NCBI GenBank assembly: GCA_905147135.1
Contig: LR990050.1
Location: forward strand, 7,741,001-7,805,000
Direction of reading: 5' to 3'
Length of the DNA: 64,000 bases
Origin: Blastobasis lacticolella
Taxonomy: Eukaryota; Arthropoda; Insecta; Lepidoptera; Blastobasidae
Shown here: in pieces, positions 38,450 through 50,200 of the stretch
How the letters are laid out: the number at the start of each line of letters is the position of its first letter
Position numbering within the stretch: position 1 is the first letter of the stretch
Translations under genes and position numbers: made by a program
The notes under the pieces: generated by a model
What the model saw: the letters and a program-made list of their open reading frames with translations, nothing else
What the model was told of the DNA's origin: nothing
The model's database searches: none

Positions 38450-41400
38450 TATTCCACGATTGAAATCTTTGGGTATTTGATAATCGAAAAAAAGAAAATC
38501 TCATCACCCCGATATCTCGTCATGATCAAATTGTGTTCGCTAACGAGCGATTAAAATAAAGGCTGTAAGCGATTCAAAACAAATGACAAACAATTAGGGA
38601 TATTACAGCGGCGAATGAAAACAAAGACGGGCGAGCACCGACGCGCGCGCATTGGAACACGTAAGAAAATAAAACGTCGGAGGCTGCATTCCCGGCGACA
38701 TATATCTACGTACCTACCTACGTATTGTGTGCGTATTTGTGTTATAAATTTTACGGGGCACGGCAAGTGTTTGCATAGCTTGGAATTTCGTGTAGCGTAC
38801 ATTCCTTATCTGTCCTTAACCATGCACTTTTTCATATTGACTGGATCTATGATTAGATTAGTACCTTTTATTTCAGGATACATGAAGATCATTAACCTGC
38901 ATTATATTTTAGTTTAAAGTTTTAATCATAGATCTAGTTTTAATCTAGGATAACGCTACGCTATTGCACAACACCCCGAGAACGCCTCCCTGAAGACCTT
39001 ACCGTGGATCAAATCAATAGAACTCACGATTGGACTCGCGGACAGTGGATCAGATTCAGTTATATTCACTCAATGTCATCACGAAGGCTATGGGACCGAA
39101 AGGACGATCGAGCGTGGGAGTCACGCGGTGGCATTCACTAATGGACCCCTCAAATCACCTTATTACTTTTGTATGATTGTCCGCATTTTTTGCACTCCAC
39201 CCGACAATGCCCCTAACCGCGTTGCATAATGCGCACACTGCATCATTGTAGATATTTTGCACATTTTTTTTTGCAGGTCGGCTTGGTGTTCGATACGTAT
39301 CGCGTTACTTATTTTGTTATTACTTTGTTGGCATTTCTTTTATCTAAATAGCAAAAACATGTTAATTAAATTACGTTTTTAAATGGTTTTTTGACATGGT
39401 GCGAAATAGTGTGATTGGAGAAAGTGTCGTGGAGGGAAAGGCGTCGCTGAAGCCGCCGCCCGCGCGAGGGCTGGTGGTCGCCGGCGCCCGAGCGCGCCGC
39501 GGAATGCGCCCTCGCGCCGCGCCCGACCCGGCCCGGCCTGGCCAGCATGAGTTGATCTTTTTAAAAGGGCGCGATTCCTGGAAGTCTCCGAGCGGGCGGA
39601 GGCTGGCGCTCGCCGGCCATTGTGGCGCGCGGCTAGTTTTGATCTTATTGTTAATGGGACGCCAAGTTTTTTCAACGGTGCTCGGAAAAAAGGTATCATC
39701 GGACCCCAGCGGAAACGTTACGGACCCTTGTGAAGTAAAATGGATATACGTTCTACGAAGGAGGTGTTATTTTAATCGTAGGTCGGCTTTGTTGTTCAGG
39801 AATGTAGATGGGCTGTCATAATTTTAATGGGCAGTTTCTCAGCCGTTCTATGAACCTGATGTGCACACGTCCTGAATATTCATCAGGTCGGTCGTAGGAG
39901 CGCGCGGCGCGGGCGGCGGCGGCCGCTGGAATGCCGCGCCCGGCGCGCTGGTGCCGCGACAACCAGACAATCGAACGGCGCACACACGCGCGTTTTACAA
40001 CCAATTACAGACCATTTCCTATAACATCCATCTATCACGGCCCAACTCCGCAAACATACCTATGTACGGCCCGCCGTCCCACGGTCAGTGGCCATACAAA
40101 ATCCAACAATGAGCAGCTCGCGAACAAGCCCAACTGGAAAACTTATTGTAGAGCCACGTATAAAACCTCAATGGCACCCGGAAACCGGAGCAGTATCAAT
40201 AGAGTCATAGGGGCGTATTGAGTGTTTACCTTTAATTGATCGCTGCATTTTATGTGCCTACAAATAAGTAGTGGCGGTAATGAATAAGCCACACACGACG
40301 CGGCCCGTAATGATGTAATAGCCGGTGGCCAATAATAACATAATTTCAAAAAGAAGAGTACTTCTCAAGTGCACGTTCTCGGCGGAATCTATAAATAAAT
40401 CCAGTGCGTGCGCACTGCGAACACGATCATCAAAGTGTTACTTGTTGTAACATATAAAATAATTTATTTTCTGTGATAAAACATTTCCAAAAAAAATCAC
40501 TGATTTACAAAAGTGTAATGCGAAAATGCATTCTGTTTAGTTTAGTTATTATACGGTTTCATGAAGGAACCTAGGCAACAGGGAAATTTGTTATGGATAT
40601 GGAAAATCAAAAGACAATCTCAGTCTTTGTCCTGATACTAACTTTTAACGCAGTGAAAAAAAGTAATAAGAATTCCGTATTAACAAAGTCGACGACAACA
40701 CATTTGTTTAGAACCACTGTAGCTGTATGTATAACTCTCAAAACAATTTTTTTTAAAATAAATATAATAGTATTAACTTTTTAAAATAACTGCAATTGCA
40801 TTCTTCAAGTATCGTAATCGCATCGAACGAGAGTTTATGGGAACTTTATTGCCATTTATACAGGCTCACCTATCTATATAAGTATCATTTTATTATAGGG
40901 ACTCAAAGAGGCCGCAAATTGTGAGGTCGAATCGTTTTTTCCCAAATCCCTGAGGGCTCCGTTTCCCATCTCGTTCGCCGGCGGAGCATAATGAGTGGTT
41001 GTTAAAATTATGAATGGAACATCTTCTCGGAACGTTCATTGTGTGCGCGTAAGCCCTTCGCGTCGTACGAGCCACACAGCTGACGCGCACACACGCGCAG
41101 CTCCCTCCCTCGACTCGCAGCCGCGACCAGCGTGCCGATGCACTTGTTGACTTTAGATTCTTGTGTTTTGTGTCCAATGTGCCACTTCGGCTGCACAAAA
41201 AATATCTAACGTCAATGAAACACGATGCCAGAACAAAGGGCGGCGTTTCATCACATTAACATTACCGATTCGTACCTACCTATTTATCGCAATTAATCGG
41301 ATGAAAGTCGCACTTGTCTTGAGAGCGTTGATGTTGATGCCACCGCTGATTACGGTCGAACGCGCGTTAATCGGGTCCACAGTTATTATAAATGATTATA

Positions 41401-42400
41401 CTCGCCGACCGGTAAATGAAGGATCAGGGAGGATTGTGTGATACCGGTCTTTTTGCACCTCACAATGGTCGCTTTGCTTCCTCGCGACGCGGCGAGATGC
41501 CGGCGGGCTGAAGCCCAGCCGTTGTCAATCATCCGGGGCCATATTCTGCCCATTTAAATGGAATTATAATTGGACGGCTTCGTTATGGACTCAATCAACG
41601 GATCTCGTATTCTACTGCGTGTTAAAGGCGTCATTACCTTCGTTATTGTGAAGCTTTTTGTGTACATACTATAATTGATTGAATACAGGTACTAAGGAAT
41701 AACGGTCTATTAGGAAGCAAACTTCGTAATTCTACCTCACTCGACTGGGATATCGGCTCCCGCATGCGGGCCAAAGTTTGGAAGACTCTGTTGGAAGTTG
41801 GAACCGAAGGAATTTTAAGGTCCAATTACTAGTGGGCTGCGTTCCATTAACAACTTTATTTATAGTGGGATGAATAACTTGCGGCTTTTTAATCAATCAT
41901 GTGAGCACCACCGACGTCCGGCGGTGTCCAATAAGTGCTGATCAGACGGTTGTAAGCTACGGAATCGGGTAAGATAACGTTTAAATGAAATTATCCATCA
42001 ACATTGGCGGTTTGGATGAACAAATGGAATGCGGCCCGGCTGCGCTGCGGCCTGCGGCTCCCGCCCGCCGGATAAAACAAATAAGTAAACAAAAAATAGT
42101 AGAACGAAACAGCCAGTACTACACGACAGCGTATTCAAATGACATTACAGCGGTGCAATATTAATAAACAGTTCTACGGTAAAATCATCCCTTCAGATCA
42201 GTGTAGGTGTAGCCATAAGAAAAGTATTAGCTACTTGTGGTCACTCTAAAACTTTATTGTACATAATTTTTGCTTTGTGTACTGTACAATACAGTTATGT
42301 ATATTCCCGTAAGATTTTGTGAAAACCTTTAAAATGACGAAAGAATTTAATCTCATTTTGTTATTGGACAGAATTGACGCAGGGCCGTTAAAACCAAAAT
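38450..42400. other. no gene supported; GC-rich islands
   Basis: Islands at about 39420-39640, 39880-39990, 41040-41120 and 41460-41560. The 141-codon frame at 39396-39821 is Arg/Ala/Pro-rich where GC-rich and has an equally long antisense frame, so I do not call it. Confidence 0.35.
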
Positions 42401-42404
42401 AAAA

Positions 42405-42500
42405 ATAAACTGGCCAAGCCGTGTCGTGCAACGTGCAGTGTAGGGTTACGTAGTTATCTGTCATAATATGCGTGCTTTCTGATACTATAAACACATTACA
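42405..42500. repeat. dispersed repeat shared with 56140-56230
   Basis: CTGGCCAAGCCGTGTCGTGC, CGTGCAGTGTAGGGTT, TCTGTCATAATATGCGTGC and ACTATAAACACA match the second site in order. Confidence 0.6.
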
Positions 42501-42719
42501 AAGTTACAAATGCAGCTAGACGGACGCCGGACGCTGACTACGACGAAACGTGCTTCTAACAAAAAAGCTCCGCTTTGAAGCTAAATATATCAAAAACGGA
42601 AAACAATCCAAAAACTATCTTAAGATATCTACCCTAAATGAATTCAAAAGACCTATCTAATGACACCCTATACAATGGACTATACGCGAAAAATAACTTC
42701 ATCCCCCGCTTTACGTGTA

Positions 42720-44880
42720 GGAGTGGTACATCAAGATATTTCTAAAGGACTTTATTATTTTTTTACTACTTTGTCGGCGTGAATAATATAACCCTATTTA
42801 CTACGAAACCCTAAAAATTAAACGCTATATACATTATATTGTCAACTAACGGTGTTCACAATCTTACGGTAACATAAACACTTTTGTTGTGTTTCGTATG
42901 AAGCCCTATTTACATTGGTTAAGTGTTTAGCGAAGCGTACAAGTACAGTGGTGTAAACCGATCGGACAGTAGCGAGTAAAATTGGCTTGCAAGTTACCAT
43001 ACAAGTGGCAAGTGCACCCCTCACGCGCCTTCTCAAGCCCCGCGCAGCACTTAACTCGCTACTGGCGTAGTATAAACAGTCAAAAGTACAGTGTATAGTA
43101 GCCGGCTGTGTGAATAGAATCTTGCGCAAAAAATGACGTATTCGTTGACGTTGCTTGTCTATATTGACAGAGCAATGGCACTGGACTCGCTGTTGTGTAA
43201 ACATTCACTGTCTAGGCGCTCACTGCTCACTGTACTAGTACTCGCCACTGGCATTGACCGATATAAATCGAGCATGAGAGACGATAGAATTGGAAAAGAG
43301 TGTAACATAGATAAACAAAATGCGTTGTGTAAATATGTAGGTACCTCTGCAAAATGTACGGTAAGAACATTGAATCGCGCGATAAAGAGATGTAAGACAA
43401 GAACGTAGATGTTTTCGGTCGATCGATTGGGGCGGCGGCGCACTATCCAGTTTCACGGCGAAAAGCGAGCACTGGCCGCTCGCCCAAAAAACGCCCATTG
43501 CCGCCCTGCCACGCCGCCAGACGTAACATAATATTTCCCAAGCATCCAAGCAGCCTTTTATTTATTAGCGCACCAGCAGCGGCCTCGCCGGCGCCGCGAC
43601 AACTACACTTCCCAGAAGCGGCCGGCGACGCGCCGCCCGGGCCGTTACACATCCATGAAAAAACAATATTTATGTCGATGAAAAAATACGGGATACGAGC
43701 CGTATTTATCTGAAGACCGTGAGCTATGCGCTTTTTGTTAAGCCCCGATTTGCAGGAATCCGCAGGTACCGCCTAGCGCGTGGAAAAATATTAATTTGAT
43801 AATTTGACGGTCTGATGGGCGGGGCGCCGGCCCGCCGCTGACGGCGCGGTTATCATATCACGCAGCAAACAGATTGCAAACAGTAAACAGAATTGGTTCA
43901 ACGTACATTATTGTAACCTATATTACACTATGCATAATAGCAAATATACAACTCTACCTACCTGAAATATAAAGAAAAATTCCTGATACCCAAACCCAAA
44001 CACAGCTTTATTCTGAGAAAAAGATGACAAATCATTTTATTGTCCCGACCTTGCGACGAAATGCGTTTAGCAGCTATTTCCAATCAATTAATTCGATAAA
44101 AAGGCAGGTACCAAATCGATAAAAACACATATACAGGCTGATATTATAAGAACAAGGTGATTTTATATTTCCTATCGTTGTTATAACAGTTTCTAACCGA
44201 GATGTAAGTTCGGGAATTCCCGCATTAATAAAATATTATGGTAAACAAGGTTTTACTATCGCTTGTTGATCATGTATGTATACCGTTCTGTGTGTCGTTT
44301 CATAGAATTCTAGATGGACATAAAAAAATATTTAATATTACTGTGCCCCCGTTTGGTGCCACTGTGCCCATATTTGAACTTCGAGTTACTTAAATTAGAA
44401 CAAAGCACTGTATATCAGGCACTATTCAGTCCAATCCTTTCAATTACGTGAGTCATGTTCCACCGCCACACAATAGAAAACATAAGCTCTGATGAACGGA
44501 GTAAATAAACGAGCTACTGGCTTACCAGGAATTTATGAACTCGCCTTTCTATCCGATATCTCGACCAGATAGCTAACAGTCCGTTGCTTTTCGACGCATA
44601 AAACCATAAACGCAAAACACCAATTGTACGCAAAGTACCACATTAGCGAAATACCAACATTTGGACCGACACCAACTGCGAACGAATGGATAGAAGGCTA
44701 AACCATCTAGGACAGTTGGATGGAATCCCTGTTTCACTTCTCTATGTGGGTAGGTTTAGACTACGAACTAATACTGTAATGGAAATTCAAAACTTTGATG
44801 TAACAATAGTCCACTTTAAATCGCTGCCAAGATTCGCTTCACACATTTTCCATTTCTAAGCTGTCTCAGAGGTGTTTCTT
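42720..44880. other. no gene supported; GC-rich block at about 43410-43660
   Basis: Several 70-120-codon frames overlap on both strands (42842-43713) and none has a motif. The GC-rich block contains an AT-rich homeodomain-like site (CCTTTTATTTATTAGC, about 43551-43566) that may be regulatory. Confidence 0.35.
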
Positions 44881-44889
44881 TTTATTGCC

Positions 44890-45002
44890 TAAAGGGAGAA
44901 ACGGACGGTCGGTCCACCTGATGGAAAGCGGCCACCGTCGTTCAGGAGATTATGCATACTGAGGGGAGCGGATGCGGTGCCGGCCTTTGAGGTACCTGTA
45001 GA
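44890..45002. repeat. LINE 3'-type dispersed repeat fragment
   Basis: GGTCCACCTGATGGAAAGCG and GCCACCGTCGTTC, related to 14936 and to 54330. It abuts copy B of the TCCTAAT-array element. Confidence 0.45.
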
Positions 45003-45553
45003 CGGGTCTCTATTGTTATTGTCCTAATACAGTCCTAATTTTTTTCTCTCCTAATGATCGGAAGTCCTAATGTCGTAGGTATGATATTTTATTATCCTAC
45101 CCTTATATAAATCAAAGTGCCTTGCAAATTAAACAAGAATATTGTAGATAATTGTACCATTTTGTAAAATTGTGCGCTGCTACGGCATGCTCGCTTCGCT
45201 CGCTCGATTCGTGCGCGGTGGTTCATAACTAATAACATGCTCGCCGCTTCGCTCCTTGCAACCTAACCCCTCTGTGACCTAATGACATCTTTAATAAATT
45301 TTGTTTAATAGTTTTTTCAAATAAAATAGATTTGGGGTTGATTTTAATAGATACCTACAAATCCAACATTCAAAAAATAGACTATAATTTTAACTTTGGC
45401 TAATATTAGGATTGATGTTTTTCGGAGGATCGATATTAGGACATTCAACCTTGAGGACAAAGAACATAACGTCAATGAATGCATTAGGATTATCAATATT
45501 TAGGGCAATCGACTTTAGGGCTATAAACATTAGGAGAAACAAAAGGCTCCCCG
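45003..45553. mobile_element. TCCTAAT-array element, copy B (551 bp)
   Basis: Same plan as 37852-38447: CGGG ends, TCCTAAT copies on the left, inverted copies on the right, and the shared GC-rich centre (GCTCGCTTCGCTCGCTCGAT, CCCCTCTGTGACCTAATG). The left array is shorter here. Confidence 0.7.
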
Positions 45554-45559
45554 TCCGTG

Positions 45560-46870
45560 GCGCGTCAGGATTGCTCTAGTCTAGAATCGCGATTGTCCCG
45601 TGTTCATGACAAGGAGCAAGGGTAGGTCTCAAGAGCACCTACTCTAAAGTAATGGCGAGTATGCATGAAAAGATTGATTGTTGTGGAAGAAGCGAAAGAG
45701 GTTTGACAGGACCATAGCGAGTGGATCATGTGGTCTCTTCTGATCCCTACAACAAAGAGACATAGCGATAAAGATTAAGTGCGTTTATTAATACCAGCCT
45801 ACAATAATAGTATGTTACCTGTTGTTATTATAAAGTTTATAGAAATAGTATAAACGATCATACAGCTCAACCAAAGGAAAGCTGAACAGCCTGTATCGTG
45901 TGGAAACAAGAAAGCGCCACGTAAACGCTGCGTGTGCGCACTTGACACCATAATAAATGGAAGGGCTCGCCAACAAAGGACGCGGCGGCCGCGGCTATCT
46001 CCCGCGTCGATTGTGCGTGCGACCCGCCCCGCTAAGCCGCCCGTGAACAGACCAACCTTGAAAACCCTACTTTACGGCAGCTTTACGGTCGATTTTTGAA
46101 TCCCATTCCAAGTAAAGTTGAGACAGCAAAATGATCAATTATAGATCAACAGATCTGTTTTCCAACCAAACAAACACAGCTAAATGTTTTTCTTAGTTAA
46201 GCTACTTTAAAGCAATTACTGAGAATAAGAAAATACTTTGTTACGATCTGATAGAACGAGGTATACCACAATTTCATTGATGTCACCTACCATCACGCAA
46301 ACATTTCAAAAGTCATCGACACAAAGCACATGACTATCAACGTAAAACTCGATAAAAACGTTATTGATGTACAAATATTGAGAGTTGTATATCGCATTAC
46401 GCTGTCTAATCCGATTGCTTTGTGCCATTTTTTATTGTGAGCGTGTTGTGTGTGCTTTTTATCGGTGCTTTGTGCGCGTCACCCCGTGAGATTCTGCTTG
46501 GGCATTCCGAAAATATGACACATTCCAATTAGCGCTAAGTCTTCAACGCTACCACTGCCACATTGTTCAATTATTCCAGTAGAAGTTTCCATTCATCTCG
46601 TTTCTCTATCTATCGAAATCTTTATGTACAATAATAATTTTAAATTTCGCATTGGTTGTGAATGGGAATGTTTGGGCTAGAAGTTTGGAGTTGAGAGGAA
46701 GGAGGAGAGAACCATTGTGTAGTTTTCATGCCATCAAAGATAATTTTAAGAACGATCATTTAAACCTAATAAATGAAATTCCATACATAGTTCCAAAATA
46801 TATAAGTAAATTAAATTATTGCCCTTAGCTTAGCTGTACATTATTATATTAACATTAAAAATATTATAGA
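45560..46870. other. no gene seen; region downstream of YJU2
   Basis: Contains a GC-rich patch at 45970-46040 and probable YJU2 3' UTR just below 46879. On the minus strand an AATAAA occurs near 46430, about 440 bp past the stop; whether it is used is unknown. Confidence 0.4.
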
Positions 46871-46878
46871 AGCCAAAC

Positions 46879-47257
46879 TCACTGTGAATCACTGTCACTG
46901 CCAGAATAATTAGCCAATAATGATAGTCCAGATCCTGCTGGTTTTACATCAGAAGCCTCGTTTGGTTTGTCGACACCCACGTTTGAAACCACTGTAGCGC
47001 TCTGCGTTGACGAATCTAATTTTCCTTTGACGGTGTTTGCGCTATCAGATTTCTTCTTAACGAGGTTAGCTAATGGTGCTTTCTTTGTCGACACTCCAAT
47101 ACTCCTGACCCACAATTGAGGTCTCTTCTTTTCTGTAACTGCTGGCGGTACAACTTCGATCCTAGAAGCCTTTGCTGGGGGTCCGCCGTCATCTATTTCT
47201 TCTATGATTTCCTCTGCAACCACTCTTTGTGTTGATGAGTTACCAAACTTCATTGAT
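46879..47257 (-). CDS. YJU2: YJU2 exon 5 (terminal)
   Basis: Residues 197-322 and the TGA stop. The TTTTCCAG acceptor leads into [10 protein letters not shown]. The end, [17 protein letters not shown], resembles the Ser/Asp-rich tail of animal YJU2. The open frame continues upstream of the acceptor into intron, so an ORF caller would start it too early. No clear polyadenylation signal was found close to the stop. Confidence 0.88.
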
Positions 47258-50200
47258 CTGGAAAATGAATGATAAATACACATTACATTATTTAAAAATA
47301 TGTACATACATAGCAAATTAAGCCCTATTAAGAGATACGATAATGTGATATAACACATGCCTCCCCTAATCAAGTAAATTTCAAAACAATAAAATAAAGT
47401 CGTTTTCCGCGTCTGTCTGTATTTCCACTAAATCTTTCTACTCAACGGAGTTTGATGCGTCTTCAATTTTAATTATTTCCTGAAGTTTTATATGTATAAT
47501 ACTAGCGTAGCCGGAGCGGGTCGCTAGTTAATTATAAAATAATTCATTTATAATTCTAGTACTGAACATTTGTTTGTTTATCCTCTTTTCACGTTAAAAC
47601 GGAGTGTTGCGCTTTGGCGGCGGGCCAGCTAGTTTGTTAACAAATAAGGTGGCAAATAAGCTTACGGCCCGCCTGATGGTAAGCAGTCAACGTAGCCGAT
47701 GCGATAGCAGACTCCTCTTAATTCCATTCTCATCATGGTAACCAGCATGTACTGCCTACATAAGCCAGCCATGGGGGAGCCCATATGAGTGCCTATGTCG
47801 CCTTGTATTAAACCTGACGCTTGCCGAACCGGGGTCTCCAATCAGAGCCTACTACCTTGCGTCAGTCTCTGTCGATTTTGTGATTAGTCAAGTGTTTATA
47901 GCGAAACCCATATAGCGAATACAAGAGGGTGATTTAACATTAATTTAACACGTAGGTTTACTGAAGGTTCACTTTCGAACATTGCAATAGTAACGTTCGA
48001 AGGTCCAGCGACAATGCTCACACTCAGTCGGTCAGTGCTACTCGTAACGCCATCTTACGTTGATCGCTGGGACTAAATAAGTATTCCATATGGAACACAA
48101 GTTCATTGTTAGAAAGATTAGGTCGGTCGTATTTTCCGTATCGCAAGTTTCGTGCTTTTTGCCAGAATGAAGTTTGTACGGACACAGAATATTGTACGCA
48201 TCGTGCGAGGTACGAGATAGAGCTCGGATGTCGTAATTCGTTCGTGCAATACTCGGACAAATATGGCTTAAAATGGCTTTACATCCATCCAGTATATTTG
48301 TTTGTTTAAATGTATGCTATACAAAAATACTACAAAATATTTTAGAAATTTTTGACTGTGATTAGGGCTTGCAAGTCGAATATTCGAATATTCGCCTAAT
48401 TTTAATATTCGAATAGTAATTTAAGCAAAATTGGAATATTGGAATATTTTTAAATCATCTGAATTTACGTACTGGCGTCTTATTGTTGTGGTATTTAATC
48501 AAACGGATCGTGTGAATGCACCCACCGACGTCTCGGTGACTCCTGCCTGCCTGACTATTCTGCTCTAGGTAGAATATGAGATGCATTTTGTCTGGCATAA
48601 TGTTTTAGTTTACATATAATTTTGATTTGATTTTAATTCGTATCACTTATCTCATGATATAAAGTTCTTTCAATTATTTTGTTGAGTTAAAAATCGTTAC
48701 CTAATCTCTGGTCTGGAAAGGATCTGACTGACCTAACGCTACCTCGTTACTCTCACGAGGTCCTTGCGAGGCAGGTACTTTGTATTGTGCGGTATTCGGG
48801 ACTACTCGGGAGGGAATCGCGAGGCAAGGCGACCGATTACACTCTCGCCTTCCGAGAGTTAAGGGGATTCGATTTCCCCTTAAAATTAATTTAGTATATA
48901 ATAAATTTTTCCATTCTTTCAGTCGTTTGAGTGTTTAGTAATTGAATTATGTTTTATACTCTTAGTAAGTAGGTGCGGCAAATGGCTTTCTATAGCTTAA
49001 AATAAAATAAAGCAGTTATATCGAAAAAATCACAATTCGCCGCTTAATGGCGTTGTTTTGTGATATTGTGAATTTTCTTTTTCATTGCTTTGTTTTATAT
49101 TACTAACACGTAGAAGTACATTTTACGCTCATTTGGATACATTTACTAAGGGCCAATTGCACAAACTTACATTAAAAACGTAGTTAAAACCCTGATTTCA
49201 GTATTCACATTATTTTGAATTTCGAATATCACTAGCAAAAATATTCGAATACTTAAATTTTCGAATATTTGCAAGCCCTAACTGTAATGGAACTGCAATA
49301 TACTTACACGGATCATAGTAATAAACAAAATTTTATGCCAGACTAGTGTGTTCCCGTCCCGTGATTATAAAACTGTTTGAGAAAGTTCTGTTGAACAGAT
49401 TAAAGAAACACCTCATCGACATACTTCCACCTAATCAATTTGAGTTACGCGAGAAACATGGTTGAATAGAGCAAGTGCATAGTGGATCAAATCAGCTAGT
49501 GTATTGAATAACAGCAGTCTTTCTGGATGTGCGCGAGGCGTTTGATAGGGTCTGTCGCGAAGGACAGATCTACAAACTAAAAAATAAGCTCAATAGTATC
49601 TCAATAATAGAAGTTACCAAGTACGACAACGAATGGCCGCCCTATTCGAAATCAAGTCTGGCGTCCCACAGGGCGGCAGCATACTGGGACCTGCACTGTA
49701 CCTCATATGAACTACTGACATCCCAACATGTGAGAACACAATAATTACCACCTAAGCAGAAGACACTGCTTTGTAGTAGTTCACACAAAATCGTGTGCTG
49801 TAGGTTATCTTTCTTCTTGACTAGGACGACTGGTGAACACCATGGACTTGCAGGCGGTTCTAAGACCTTATTTATTTTCATGTCTTCCAAAGATCCTGAA
49901 CTTCTTTTTCTTTTCCAATCGGTATTTGCCTAGCTTGCTGACTGATAGGTCATTCGCATCCAGTGTCGACCTTGTGTTGAACTAACGACGTCCTTCCAAG
50001 GCTTCCATCTTCAGCTTCAGAAGAGAATATATCCGCGAAGCGCAGTCGTAATCTCTTAGCGATCATACTCTGCGAATAGCTCAGGTTACCTTTGCATAAA
50101 CCTTGCACTCTTGGTGTTCGTCTCATCTGAAGTCGGTGTTCATTAACATATTTTCATACAGACAACTTCCTGACATTTCCCAACATCGTCGGACGTATCC

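Noticed and set aside
39396..39821. 141-codon plus-strand ORF
   Set aside because: GC-driven composition, long antisense frame, no recognisable domain.
48024..48260. Extra YJU2 exon in intron 4
   Set aside because: It does not fit the family alignment: exons 4 and 5 already join in phase and give the expected length.
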